DNA of 64,000 nucleotides from positions 1,054,001 to 1,118,000 of the forward strand of contig NZ_MOAL01000004.1 in the NCBI RefSeq assembly GCF_003731765.1, written 5' to 3'. Source of the DNA: Pseudomonas chlororaphis (GTDB lineage Bacteria > Pseudomonadota > Gammaproteobacteria > Pseudomonadales > Pseudomonadaceae). Under the pieces are notes generated by a model. It was not told where the DNA came from and made no database searches. It worked only from the letters and a program-made list of their open reading frames with translations. A program made the translations under genes and the position numbers. This document shows positions 54,606 through 63,550 of the stretch, one piece after another (within the stretch, counting starts at the first letter, position 1; the number at the start of each line of letters is the position of its first letter).

Positions 54606-55487
54606 TCAGTCGAGCAACTGGTCGCTGCGGACCAGGTTGCGTTCGGCTTGCAGGTGGGCTTCGGACAGGCGTCCGTACAGCTGCTTGGTGCGCTGGGCAC
54701 GGCCGATGATCCCGGGCTTTTCGGAGTAGGCGAATATCGCCGTGTTGCGTTCGATGGTGCCTTCGACTCGGGTCACCCGGTGCACCGAGAAACGGCCCTT
54801 GAAGATCTGCAAGTCGCCGGGGTTGAGTTCCAGTTCCTGCACCCGGGAGCGGTCTTCGCCGCGCACCACCTTGCCCACCGCCCCGAGGTTCTCCTGGGTG
54901 CGCGAACGGATCATCGGCGCGTATTCGAAGCGTCCGCCCGCTTCGGGTTTCTGGGTCATCATGCTGACAATGAATTCGTTGGTGTCGAAGTGCCAAGGTT
55001 GCTCGGTGCCTTCGGGCATCACGTTGATCACCAGCCCGGCAAAGGGGTCTGCGTATTCGAAAATCTCCGGCTCGTCCAGGCAGGCGCCGATAAAGCGTTT
55101 CATCATTGGCGACACGTAGAGGCGGTGGATGAGGGCGTCGGGGGCGATCATGTCCCGGGTGACAAAACCGCTGGTGCGCTCCATGAATGTGCGGCGCGGA
55201 TCATCCTGAGGCAGGTTCTCATCGTCTTCTGTGAAGTAGGCGTTGACCTTGCGCACCGAATAGAAGGTTTTGCCCGACAGCGCCTGGCCTTCGGCGCGGG
55301 CCTGTTCCAGCACCTCGGGGCGCAGGAAGTCCTTGAGCAGGCAGCAGCCGTCCTCGGCCAGTTCCGCCCGGGCGTGTTCGATTAGCGCTTGCAGTCCGAC
55401 ATGGCCCGAATCATGTATGGGATAACGCTCGGTATTGACGATATCGCTGATATCACCCACTTCGGCATCGGCAAGTTGCAGACTCAT
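54606..55487 (-). CDS. Fe(II)/2-oxoglutarate dioxygenase, phytanoyl-CoA dioxygenase family
   Basis: 293-residue cytoplasmic oxygenase. The iron triad is H166-x-D168 (WHFDTNEF) and H236 (FSVHRVTRV), with Arg247 as likely 2-oxoglutarate contact. It looks like the ArpA/HalD-type group acting on free amino acids or similar small molecules. The carboxylate D168 is intact, whereas BesD-type halogenases have Gly there, so hydroxylation rather than chlorination is expected. AGGAG precedes the ATG. It is the first gene of the leftward unit and divergent from LysR. Confidence 0.88.
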   Translation of the reverse strand: MSLQLADAEVGDISDIVNTERYPIHDSGHVGLQALIEHARAELAEDGCCLLKDFLRPEVLEQARAEGQALSGKTFYSVRKVNAYFTEDDENLPQDDPRRTFMERTSGFVTRDMIAPDALIHRLYVSPMMKRFIGACLDEPEIFEYADPFAGLVINVMPEGTEQPWHFDTNEFIVSMMTQKPEAGGRFEYAPMIRSRTQENLGAVGKVVRGEDRSRVQELELNPGDLQIFKGRFSVHRVTRVEGTIERNTAIFAYSEKPGIIGRAQRTKQLYGRLSEAHLQAERNLVRSDQLLD

Positions 55488-55628
55488 TACAGACTCCTGG
55501 ATATATAAGTAACGGTGGTTCCAGAGAACGCCCTGAATAGCGAATCGGGGGTGACTTGATAGTTGCTCAAGGAGGCAGGAAGTGGAAATTACAAGTTGTG
55601 ATCGAATCCATCGGCAGGTGCGATAGTT

Positions 55629-56543
55629 ATGTCAGGTCAACTGGATGGGACTTTACTTAAAGTCTTTATCGCTATTATCGAGTGCCAGGGGTTTTCCGCG
55701 GCGGCCGAACGCCTGCATAAAACCCAATCCACCATCAGCCAGAGTTTGCAGCGCCTGGAAGAGATGGTCGGTACGCCCTTGGTCAATCGCACCAGTCGTT
55801 CACTGAGCCTGACCCCCAGCGGTGAGACCTTTCTGATTTATGCCCGGCAGATCCTCAAGTTGTATGAGGACGCAATCAGCGCCACGCAGCGGCCCAATGA
55901 TTCGCCGAGCATTCATGTCGGCATGCCTGAGGATTACGCCGAATATTGCCTGGCCGGGGTCCTGCGGGATTTCCAGGGACGTTTCCCTCACGTGCGCCCG
56001 GACATTTGCTGCGAAATGTCCACGGCCTTGGTGGGGCGCTTGCAGCGCGGCGAACTGGACCTGGTGCTGGGGGTGCAACACGCCCATCTGCAACCGGGGC
56101 ACTACTTGTGCGACGAGCCGCTGGCCTGGGTGGCCGACGAAAACTGGTGTGGCGACGAAGGCGCGTCGGTGCCGCTGGCGGTGTATGCCGAGGGCTGTGC
56201 CTTTCGCGCCAATGCGGTGCGCGCCCTGGCGGCGGCCGGACGGCCCTGGCAGGTGGTGTACACCAGCCAGAGTCCGCGGGGTATCGGCATCGCCATAGAA
56301 AGCGGGCAGGCAGTGGGGGTGACCGCACAGCGCCTGGTGCCGCCCGGTTGGCGGGTGTTGGGGGCGGCCGAGGGGTTTCCGCCGATCGAGCCGGCGGCGC
56401 TGATGTTCTGGCGTTCGAGCCAGTGCCGGGAGCCGGCGCTGGATGCCCTGGTGGAGATCCTCTGGCGTCAGCTGGGCCCTTCAGCCTTGCTCGCGCACCC
56501 CTTGCCCGTCGGTTTGGCGTCGGGCCATCAGGCCCAGCAATAG
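55629..56543 (+). CDS. LysR-family transcriptional regulator
   Basis: 304-residue regulator with the HTH at about 5-62 (GFSAAAERLHKTQSTISQSLQRLEE). It is divergent from the dioxygenase/M24 genes with 141 bases between, so it is the likely regulator of that unit. Its last 63 bases overlap the 3' end of the convergent MFS gene, an unusually long tail-to-tail overlap. The ribosome site is weak. Confidence 0.91.
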   Translation: MSGQLDGTLLKVFIAIIECQGFSAAAERLHKTQSTISQSLQRLEEMVGTPLVNRTSRSLSLTPSGETFLIYARQILKLYEDAISATQRPNDSPSIHVGMPEDYAEYCLAGVLRDFQGRFPHVRPDICCEMSTALVGRLQRGELDLVLGVQHAHLQPGHYLCDEPLAWVADENWCGDEGASVPLAVYAEGCAFRANAVRALAAAGRPWQVVYTSQSPRGIGIAIESGQAVGVTAQRLVPPGWRVLGAAEGFPPIEPAALMFWRSSQCREPALDALVEILWRQLGPSALLAHPLPVGLASGHQAQQ

Positions 56544-57722
56544 CAGGCTGGCGCCGGCCCAGCCAAGGATCCAGGCGTGCACCAGGGCGAACTGCTGGCT
56601 GGCTTGCAGCAGGGCGCCGCACAGGCTGTTCGCGGTGGCGCTGCCCAGGCCATAGCCGACCATGCTCAGGCTCACCACTTGCAAGCTTTGCATCGCGCTC
56701 AGGCGGGCGCTGAGGTAGGCCGCCATCAAGCCCCAGGCCGGGAAATAGAACAGCGCGAACAAACCGGCGGCGACCCAGGTCAAGGCCAGCGACGGCAGGC
56801 ATAGCAGGCCAAACATGGCCAGGCCGAAGGCGCCGAGGCTGCCGCCCATGACCCGCAGCGCGCCCCAGCGATCGGCCAGGGTCCCGAGGAGCAGACCGCC
56901 GAGCACGCCAGCGGCGCCGATCAGGGTCCAGAGCGAGCCGGTGGTGCGCGCGTCAGCCCCCAGGCGTTCGCTGGCAAAGGCCGAGAGGAAGTTGAGGAAC
57001 GGCCCGCTGATGGCGCCTATAAAGGCGCTGAGCAACAGCACGTGCAGGGCCACCGGGTATTCCAGGCACAAACGCAGCCATTGGCGCAGCACGTGGTGCA
57101 GCGAGGGCGGGCGGTGGCTCGGCAGCCGGTCGTGAGGCTGCTGGCCCAGCGGCGCCAGCGCCCAGCAGGTCAGCAAGGCAACCAATAAGGTCAGCCCGGC
57201 ACAGATCAACCAGAACTGCCTGAGGCTGATGCCCTGCAACCAGGCAATCAGCAGGCCATTGAGGCAGATGGCAAAGGCCGCGCCGGACGATGCCAGGCCC
57301 AGCACGCGGCTGCGGTGGGAGGCGGGAATGACCTCGCCGGCGAGGGCGGCGATGGCGTTCCAGTTGGACACCGCGCAAGCCGATACCAGCGCGAGGCACA
57401 AGGCGAACGGCAGCACCCAGGGCGTGGCCACCGCCAACGCCAGCAGGGCAGGGCTCAAGACAATGGTCAGCCGCACCATGGCGCGAGGGCTGATCCAGGC
57501 CGCGGCGACGCCGCTGGCGATCGAGGCGCCCATGTAAAACAGTTGCAGCAACGCCGCAATGGCGGCGGCCTGGCTGTAACTCAGGCCGAACACTTGGCGG
57601 ATCTCCGGTAACAACGCCGAATATAAAAAGATGCTGAAGCCGTGCGTGGTGGCATTGCAGGCGGTAAAGATAAGTGCCAGGACGCCCACACTTCTAGAGG
57701 GAGAATATTGAAGGGCTGGCAT
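56481..57722 (-). CDS. MFS transporter
   Basis: 413-residue twelve-TM transporter. N-terminal ALIFTACNATTHGFSIFLYSALLPEIRQ resembles the cyanate/oxalate-formate-like subgroup; the loop RWGALRVMGGS after TM8 is charged in the usual MFS way. It may export or import a metabolite of the adjacent dioxygenase/M24 pathway. The C-terminal coding end overlaps the convergent LysR gene by 63 bases. A GCGCCCT/AGGGCGC hairpin lies about 60 bases upstream in its leader (57783-57801). Confidence 0.9.
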   Translation of the reverse strand: MPALQYSPSRSVGVLALIFTACNATTHGFSIFLYSALLPEIRQVFGLSYSQAAAIAALLQLFYMGASIASGVAAAWISPRAMVRLTIVLSPALLALAVATPWVLPFALCLALVSACAVSNWNAIAALAGEVIPASHRSRVLGLASSGAAFAICLNGLLIAWLQGISLRQFWLICAGLTLLVALLTCWALAPLGQQPHDRLPSHRPPSLHHVLRQWLRLCLEYPVALHVLLLSAFIGAISGPFLNFLSAFASERLGADARTTGSLWTLIGAAGVLGGLLLGTLADRWGALRVMGGSLGAFGLAMFGLLCLPSLALTWVAAGLFALFYFPAWGLMAAYLSARLSAMQSLQVVSLSMVGYGLGSATANSLCGALLQASQQFALVHAWILGWAGASLLLLGLMARRQTDGQGVREQG

Positions 57723-58081
57723 AGTGGAAGTTCACTCTTGGTTAATGATTAAGTGCGGCATGATGGGGCGAAGTAATAGGGCGCGCCCTATAGAAGGGCG
57801 CAGGTTGGAAGTGTTGTTTTTTTGGTGGTTCAGCCTAGCGCTTATAAATGAATAACAGCCAGTGCTTAATAGTCATGAATGACTTGCGAAATACTCATGC
57901 CAGGTTGCTGTTTGCGACTCTTTTATCGCTATAAACGACCGATTGCCGTTGCCTTGGGTGATCGCCGTCCAGCACGGGTGAGGTGATGGGGGCAGGCAAC
58001 ACAAAAATGCATGTTACCGAGGATTTTTCCTCGGCCCCGTGCGATGCTCTGCGCCTTCATCGGCCGCCACGAGAGACTGTC
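57723..58081. other. Intergenic region with divergent promoters
   Basis: About 360 bases. It includes the GCGCCCT hairpin of the MFS leader at 57783-57801 and AAAATGCATGTTACCGAG at 58003-58020, shared with 53206-53223. In-frame codons extend the LysR gene upstream to 57983 but without homology to the family or a ribosome site. No other gene seen. Confidence 0.5.
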
Positions 58082-59017
58082 TTGAAACGCAAGATGCCCG
58101 CGCTCAATGCGCTCAAAGCTTTTGAAGTCGCCGGCAGCACCGGCAGTTTTACCCGGGCCGCCGAGTTGCTCAACGTCACCCAGAGCGCGGTCAGTCGACA
58201 GGTGCGCCAACTGGAAGAACAGCTGGGTGAAAACCTCCTGGAGCGACGCCATCACCACCTCGAACTGACCAGCGCCGGGCGTGTGCTGTTGCGGGCCTTG
58301 CACCAGTCGTTCGACAAGATCGAGCTGACGGTGCGCAGCATCCAGCAGAAGTCCCACTCCAACCGCTTGCACATCAACGCGCCACCGACCTTCACCAGTC
58401 GCTGGCTGTTGCCGCGCCTGGGGCGCCTGCGGGAACAGCACCCGGAGCTGGAACTGAGCATCACCACGCGCCTGCAGGACAGCCTCGCGGAAACCAGCAC
58501 CCTGGATTGCGCGATCCGTTTCGGCGACGGCGAATGGGATGGCCTGGACAGCTCGCTGTTGATCCAGGAGCGGCACATTGCGGTTTGCGCGCCCTCGCTT
58601 TACGCCCGCGAGTGGGGCGAGCGCGGCATTGACCTGAACCGCCTGACCCTGTTGCACGTGCTGGCCCGCGAAGACCAGCGCTACCTGACCTGGAAGCACT
58701 GGCTGGACGCGGCGCGAATCACCGGCGTGGATACCCAGGGCGGTTACGAATTCGATCTGCTGGACCTGGCCATTCGCGCGGCCATCGATGGCTTGGGCAT
58801 CAGCATTGCCGACTGGCACATGGTGGCGCCGGAGCTGGCCAATGGTCAGTTGACCCAGGTGCTGAATGTGCACGTCGAGGGCCATCAATCCTATTGGTTG
58901 GTGACTCGCCCGGAGCAGACCCTGATGCCGCAATTGCAGGTGTTCAGCCAATGGTTGCAGGAAGAAATCTGGCTGGCGCAACGCCAGTTGGAGCCTTCCA
59001 CCGCTGCGACCCCTTAA
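58082..59017 (+). CDS. LysR-family transcriptional regulator (GcvA-like)
   Basis: GcvA-type regulator: KMPALNALKAFEVAGSTGSFTRAAELLNVTQSAVSRQVRQLE gives the HTH within 70 residues of the start, and LHINAPPTFTSRWLLPRL opens the effector domain. The start is chosen at the TTG at 58082 because GAGAG precedes it; ATG 58094 and ATG 58007 are alternatives. It reads toward the ALDH-MFS-enolase-GMC set, starting 358 bases downstream, and is the probable regulator of that cluster. Confidence 0.85.
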   Translation: MKRKMPALNALKAFEVAGSTGSFTRAAELLNVTQSAVSRQVRQLEEQLGENLLERRHHHLELTSAGRVLLRALHQSFDKIELTVRSIQQKSHSNRLHINAPPTFTSRWLLPRLGRLREQHPELELSITTRLQDSLAETSTLDCAIRFGDGEWDGLDSSLLIQERHIAVCAPSLYAREWGERGIDLNRLTLLHVLAREDQRYLTWKHWLDAARITGVDTQGGYEFDLLDLAIRAAIDGLGISIADWHMVAPELANGQLTQVLNVHVEGHQSYWLVTRPEQTLMPQLQVFSQWLQEEIWLAQRQLEPSTAATP

Positions 59018-59374
59018 GCACTGTCGACCCTCTGCGCCGGCCCTTGGCATGCCAGGGGGCGGCCGCGCCCCAACGCCATGGTCGGTCTGCCTGCGTCTGC
59101 GTCAGTAATGTGCGTTTTTCGAATGTTTGTCCGCGCAATTAATCGTTTGTTCTCCCTTGGCGGCAGGACAAAACTGCTGGCTACTCACATAACAACAACC
59201 TGAGTGCCAAGCCATGCCTTATTCGGCCCCTGTCGATTGCGCTTTCTTGCGCCTTGCGCTGCTGCCCACAACGGGTTCTGCGGCAGCCAGATCGATCCAC
59301 ACTCTTTAAAAGGAGGCGCCTGGATCCGCTTCAGGCCGCTTCAGCCATTCCTGTAACAACGATGGGCAATCTCC
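59018..59374. other. Intergenic region upstream of the aldehyde dehydrogenase
   Basis: About 357 bases with no gene. It contains GC-rich sequence after the LysR stop, then AT-rich sequence near 59100-59200 likely to hold the promoter of the ALDH operon. I see no clear operator palindrome. Confidence 0.5.
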
Positions 59375-60799
59375 ATGCGACTCGAGCGAAATTTTGTTAA
59401 TGGCCACTTCATCGAACCTGCCAGCAGCGCAGTGATCGCGGTGTATGACCCGGCCACCGAGGCCCTGGTCGGCCAAGTCTCCGCGGCCACTGAGGAGGAG
59501 GCTCGCGCTGCGGTTGATGCCGCGGCCGTGGCGCAGAAAACCTGGGGCAAGTTCACCAGCATCCAGCGCGCCGAGCACTTGCGAGCCTTTGCCGACGCCC
59601 TGGAGGCTGGCGCCGAAGACATCGGCCGGGCCCTGGCCGCCGAGTCCGGCAAGAGCCTGATCGATGCCAGCAACGAAGCCCGCTATGCGGCGCAGATCAC
59701 TCGCTACCACGCTGAATGGGCGCGGCGCATCGAAGGCGAGATCATCCCCAGCGACACCCCGGACGAGAGCCTGTTCCTGCATCGCGAGCCGATCGGCGTG
59801 GTTGCCTGCCTGATTCCATTCAACTACCCGGTCTACACTTTGCTGCGCAAAATCGCCCCGGCGCTGATTGCCGGCAACACCGTGGTGGTGCGCCCGAGTA
59901 ACAACACCCCGACTTCGGCGTTCGAAATCGCCAAGGCGGTGCAGCGTGCTGGCCTGCCCGCCGGGGTGGTGAACATCCTGACCATGAACCACGCCACCGC
60001 CGCCACCGTTTGCACCCACCCGGCAGTGGGCCTGATCACCTTGACTGGTAGCGTCAATGCCGGGCGCATTGTCCTGGATTACTGCAAGGCCAATATCGCC
60101 AAGCCGTCCCTGGAGCTGGGGGGCAAGACCCCGGCAATCATCGAGGCCGATGCCGACCTGGAAAAGGCCGCCAGCGACATCGTCGGTTCCAAGACCACCC
60201 ACTGCGGCCAACTGTGCACGGCGGTGGAGCGGGTGTATGTGCACGAGCGCGTGCATGAGCGATTCCTGGCCCTGTTGAAGGCCAAGATCAGCGCCGTGAA
60301 GTGGGGTAACCGCGCTGGCGATCCGAGCCTGATGGGGCCGTTGGTCAACGCCAGTTCGCAACAGAATATCCATGCCATGGTGCAACGTGCGGTCGCTGCG
60401 GGTGCGGTCCTGGAGTGCGGCGGCGTGCTGCCCGAAGGCCCGGGGCATTTCTACCCGCCGACCTTGCTCAGTGGCTGCCGCCAGGACATGGAAATCGTCC
60501 AGGAAGAAATCTTCGGCCCGGTGTTGCCGGTGCTCGTGTACCGCGACATCGATGAAGCCCTGGCCCTGGCCAACGATCACCAGTTCGGCTTGTCCTCGGT
60601 GCTCTATACCGAGAACTACCGCACCACGATGAAGGTCGCCAACGCCATTGAGGCCGGTGAGCTGTACGTCAACCGCACCCCGGCCGACCCCTATCAGGGG
60701 TACCACGCGGGCTGGAAACGCTCGGGCCTGGGCGGCGATGACGGCAAGCACGGGATGCTGGAGTTCACCCAGACCCGCCTGGTGGTCATGAAGTATTGA
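59375..60799 (+). CDS. Aldehyde dehydrogenase (AldA-like, lactaldehyde/glycolaldehyde type)
   Basis: 474-residue NAD-dependent ALDH. Catalytic C281 (HCGQLCTAVE) and base E247 (LELGGK) are in place. The C-terminal segment ADPYQGYHAGWKRSGLGGDDGKHG corresponds to the AldA pattern for lactaldehyde and glycolaldehyde. It leads an apparent unit with an MFS transporter, an enolase-superfamily enzyme and a GMC oxidoreductase; together they would oxidise an alcohol via aldehyde to acid. The ribosome site is weak. Confidence 0.92.
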   Translation: MRLERNFVNGHFIEPASSAVIAVYDPATEALVGQVSAATEEEARAAVDAAAVAQKTWGKFTSIQRAEHLRAFADALEAGAEDIGRALAAESGKSLIDASNEARYAAQITRYHAEWARRIEGEIIPSDTPDESLFLHREPIGVVACLIPFNYPVYTLLRKIAPALIAGNTVVVRPSNNTPTSAFEIAKAVQRAGLPAGVVNILTMNHATAATVCTHPAVGLITLTGSVNAGRIVLDYCKANIAKPSLELGGKTPAIIEADADLEKAASDIVGSKTTHCGQLCTAVERVYVHERVHERFLALLKAKISAVKWGNRAGDPSLMGPLVNASSQQNIHAMVQRAVAAGAVLECGGVLPEGPGHFYPPTLLSGCRQDMEIVQEEIFGPVLPVLVYRDIDEALALANDHQFGLSSVLYTENYRTTMKVANAIEAGELYVNRTPADPYQGYHAGWKRSGLGGDDGKHGMLEFTQTRLVVMKY

Positions 60800-60818
60800 T
60801 TGAGAGCCGCAGCCAGTT

Positions 60819-60874
60819 TCAAGCTGCAAGTGGCAAGCAGGGCGCGCGAGGTTGACTTGCCGCTTGTAGCTTGA
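60819..60874. repeat. REP-like inverted repeat between aldA-like and MFS genes
   Basis: Arms of 19 bases (60819-60837 and 60856-60874), TCAAGCTGCAAGTGGCAAG against its complement with two differences, 18-base spacer. Sequence of the GCTGCAAGCTTCAAG kind is a common Pseudomonas intergenic repeat. It splits the operon spacing and may modulate mRNA ends. Confidence 0.75.
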
Positions 60875-60942
60875 GGCTTGCAGCTGCCTCTATAACAACA
60901 ATTATCGGGGTGCCCGCACAGTGGGTGCTCGAGGTCTCCAAG

Positions 60943-62253
60943 ATGTCCAAGCCTGCACCTGTTGCCCAGGGTTTTAATGCCGCGCCCGCGGCCCAAAGCG
61001 ACAAGACCAGTCGCTATGTCCAATTGCTGTTGTTGGTGCTGGCCGCCGGGGCGATCTACCCGATCCTCTACCTGCGCCAGGTCTACCAGACCACCATGCT
61101 TGAAGTGTTCCAGATCAATCACAGTGAACTGGGCTATCTGTATTCCATGCTCGGCACCATTTTCCTCCTCAGCTACTTGCCCAGCGGCTGGCTGGCGGAC
61201 CGTATCGCACCACGCTTTCTGATTTTCTTTTCCTTGGTGGCCACCGGCGCCTTGGGCCTGTGGTACTCCAGCGCGCCTTCGCTGACGTCCCTGATGATCA
61301 TTTTCGGTTGCTGGGGCCTGACCACCGGCTTGACGTTCTGGGCTTCGGTGCTCAAGCGGGTGAAGATGATCGCCCAGCATTCCGAGCAGGGCCGCTTTTT
61401 CGGCATCCTCGATGGCGGGCGCGGCCTGGTCGAAGCGTTGCTGGCCACGGTGGCCCTGGGGCTGTTCGCCCTGGCTACGGAAACCCGTGGCGAGCCGGCG
61501 GCCGAAGGGTTCAAGCACGTGGTGTACTTGTATGCCTTCACCTGCATCGCCATCGGTTGCGTGCTGGTGTTGATCAAAGACCCCAAGTCCATGACCGACA
61601 CGGCGCCGGTGGAGCAGGGCAAGTACAACCTGCTCAGCGATCTGGCCACCCTGGTGAAGATTCCTGAACTGTGGCTGGTGACGGCCATTGTGTTCTGCGG
61701 TTACCACATTTTCTGGGCCACCTACAGCTTCTCCGACTACCTGCAGGGCAACGGCATGACCGCCGTGATGGCCGGCACCATCACCACCATCAAGCTGTGG
61801 ATGCGCCCGATTGGCGGCATCGGCGGCGGCTGGCTGGGTGACCGTTTCTCCAACGTTTCGGTGCTGATTGTCGCGTTGTTGCTGGCGACCCTGAGCATGG
61901 CTGGGCTGATTGTGTTCCCAAGCCTCAACAGCCTGGGCCTGCTGATCGGCACGGTGATCTTTATCGGCCTGATGACCTATGCGATCCGCGGGCTGTACTG
62001 GGCCATTCTCGACACCTGCAACATTCCGCTGCGCATCACCGGCCTGGCCATCGGCATTGTCTCGGTGGTCGGTTACTTGCCGGACACCTTTATCCCGCTG
62101 ATCAACGGCTACCTCACCGAACAGTTCCCCGGGGCCCTGGGTTACCAACTGTATTTCGGCTACATCGCTGCAGTCGGCCTGCTCGGCACCTTGGCAGCCC
62201 TGGCATTGCGCGCCCGTATCCACCGTAAACCTTCGAACCAGACAGGTGCCTGA
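60943..62253 (+). CDS. MFS transporter
   Basis: 436-residue twelve-TM transporter of the NNP/oxalate-formate-like form: YLRQVYQTTMLEVFQINHSELGYLYSM, WLADRIAPRF loop, and WASVLKRVKMIAQHSEQGRFFGILDGGRG between TM5 and TM6. The start at 60943 has GAGG upstream; the longer frame is not supported. One base separates its stop from the enolase-superfamily gene, so import is coupled with that step. The likely substrate is a small organic or sugar acid, by context only. Confidence 0.92.
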   Translation: MSKPAPVAQGFNAAPAAQSDKTSRYVQLLLLVLAAGAIYPILYLRQVYQTTMLEVFQINHSELGYLYSMLGTIFLLSYLPSGWLADRIAPRFLIFFSLVATGALGLWYSSAPSLTSLMIIFGCWGLTTGLTFWASVLKRVKMIAQHSEQGRFFGILDGGRGLVEALLATVALGLFALATETRGEPAAEGFKHVVYLYAFTCIAIGCVLVLIKDPKSMTDTAPVEQGKYNLLSDLATLVKIPELWLVTAIVFCGYHIFWATYSFSDYLQGNGMTAVMAGTITTIKLWMRPIGGIGGGWLGDRFSNVSVLIVALLLATLSMAGLIVFPSLNSLGLLIGTVIFIGLMTYAIRGLYWAILDTCNIPLRITGLAIGIVSVVGYLPDTFIPLINGYLTEQFPGALGYQLYFGYIAAVGLLGTLAALALRARIHRKPSNQTGA

Positions 62254-62254
62254 G

Positions 62255-63472
62255 ATGAAAATCGTCGCCCTTGAAACCCATATCGTCGCCGTACCGCCAC
62301 CCCATATCGGCGGCATGTACTGGCTGTTCGTCAAACTCAAGACCGCATGCGGCATCGAAGGCGTCGGTGAGATCTATGCCGCGACCTTTGGCCCCAAGGC
62401 CATGCTGCCGATCATCGAAGACGTGTTCGAGCGTTACCTGCTGAACCAGGACCCGCACCATATCGAGCGCTTCTTCCGCCAGGCCTATTCCAGCGGTTTT
62501 ACCCAGCGTCCGGACCTGACCATGATGGGCGTGGTCAGCGGCCTGGAGATGGCCTGCTGGGACATCATCGGCAAGGCCGCGAACAAGCCGGTGTATGAGT
62601 TGCTCGGCGGCAAGGTCAATGAACGCCTGCGCTCCTACACCTACCTGTACCCGGTCAACAACCGTGGCGAGTACGACTACGACGACCCGGACCTGGCTGC
62701 CGAATGCGCCATCGAAAACATGAACAAGGGCTTCACGGCCGTCAAATTCGACCCGGCCGGCCCCTACACCGCGTACTCCGGGCACCAGATTTCCCTGGAG
62801 GTGCTGGAGCGCTGCGAGACCTTCTGCCGCAAGATCCGCGAAGCAGTGGGCGACCAGTGCGACCTGCTGTTTGGCACCCATGGGCAGATGGTGCCGTCGT
62901 CGGCGATCCGCCTGGCCAAGCGCCTGGAGAAATACGACCCGCTGTGGTTCGAAGAACCGGTGCCGCCGGGCCAGGAAGACGCCATGGCCCAAGTGGCGGC
63001 CAAGACCAGCATCCCGATTGCCACCGGCGAGCGCCTGACCACCAAGTACGAGTTTTTCAAGCTGCTGCAGGCCGGTGGTGCGTCGATTCTGCAGATGAAC
63101 GTGGCGCGCTGCGGCGGACTGCTGGAGGCGAAGAAAATCGCCAGCATGGCCGAGGCCTACTACGCGCAGATCGCGCCTCATCTCTACAACGGGCCGATTG
63201 GCGCGGCGGCGAGTTTCCAACTGGCCACTTGCACGCCGAACTTCCTGATCCAGGAAAGCATCATGACCTGGGGCGGTTTCCACGCCGAAGTGCTGACCAA
63301 GCCGCTGCAATGGGAGGACGGCTACATCATTCCGTCCACCGAGCCGGGGCTGGGGGTGGAGCTGAACATGGAGGTGGTGCGCAAACATTCGCCCTACACA
63401 GGCGAGCGCCTGCACCTGCAGATGGCGGCCACCCCCGCCGACGTCAAGGACACTTCGCCGGCCAAGGGCTGA
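62255..63472 (+). CDS. Enolase-superfamily protein (mandelate racemase/muconate lactonizing type)
   Basis: 405-residue enolase-superfamily enzyme of the acid-sugar dehydratase kind. Metal Glu ligands E233 (WFEEP) and E259 (GERL) and bases H209 and H309 (APHLYNG) are present with exactly the spacing of D-galactonate dehydratase. However, the first metal ligand Asp is replaced by Gly207 (FGTHGQM) and the Asp of the His-Asp dyad by Asn282. Together with K164-x-D166, this defines an atypical subgroup whose reaction is unknown. AGGTG precedes the ATG at 62255. Confidence 0.88.
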   Translation: MKIVALETHIVAVPPPHIGGMYWLFVKLKTACGIEGVGEIYAATFGPKAMLPIIEDVFERYLLNQDPHHIERFFRQAYSSGFTQRPDLTMMGVVSGLEMACWDIIGKAANKPVYELLGGKVNERLRSYTYLYPVNNRGEYDYDDPDLAAECAIENMNKGFTAVKFDPAGPYTAYSGHQISLEVLERCETFCRKIREAVGDQCDLLFGTHGQMVPSSAIRLAKRLEKYDPLWFEEPVPPGQEDAMAQVAAKTSIPIATGERLTTKYEFFKLLQAGGASILQMNVARCGGLLEAKKIASMAEAYYAQIAPHLYNGPIGAAASFQLATCTPNFLIQESIMTWGGFHAEVLTKPLQWEDGYIIPSTEPGLGVELNMEVVRKHSPYTGERLHLQMAATPADVKDTSPAKG

Positions 63473-63550
63473 CCCCGATCCCGCCCGGCAACGGGCGGGG
63501 CATGGCACCTGATGCAGGTGCCTTCAACATGACTGACGCGGTAACCCTGC

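Noticed and set aside
54606..55487. Halogenase (BesD type) assignment
   Set aside because: Halogenases of this group have Gly in place of the iron-binding Asp; D168 is intact here, so hydroxylase is favoured.
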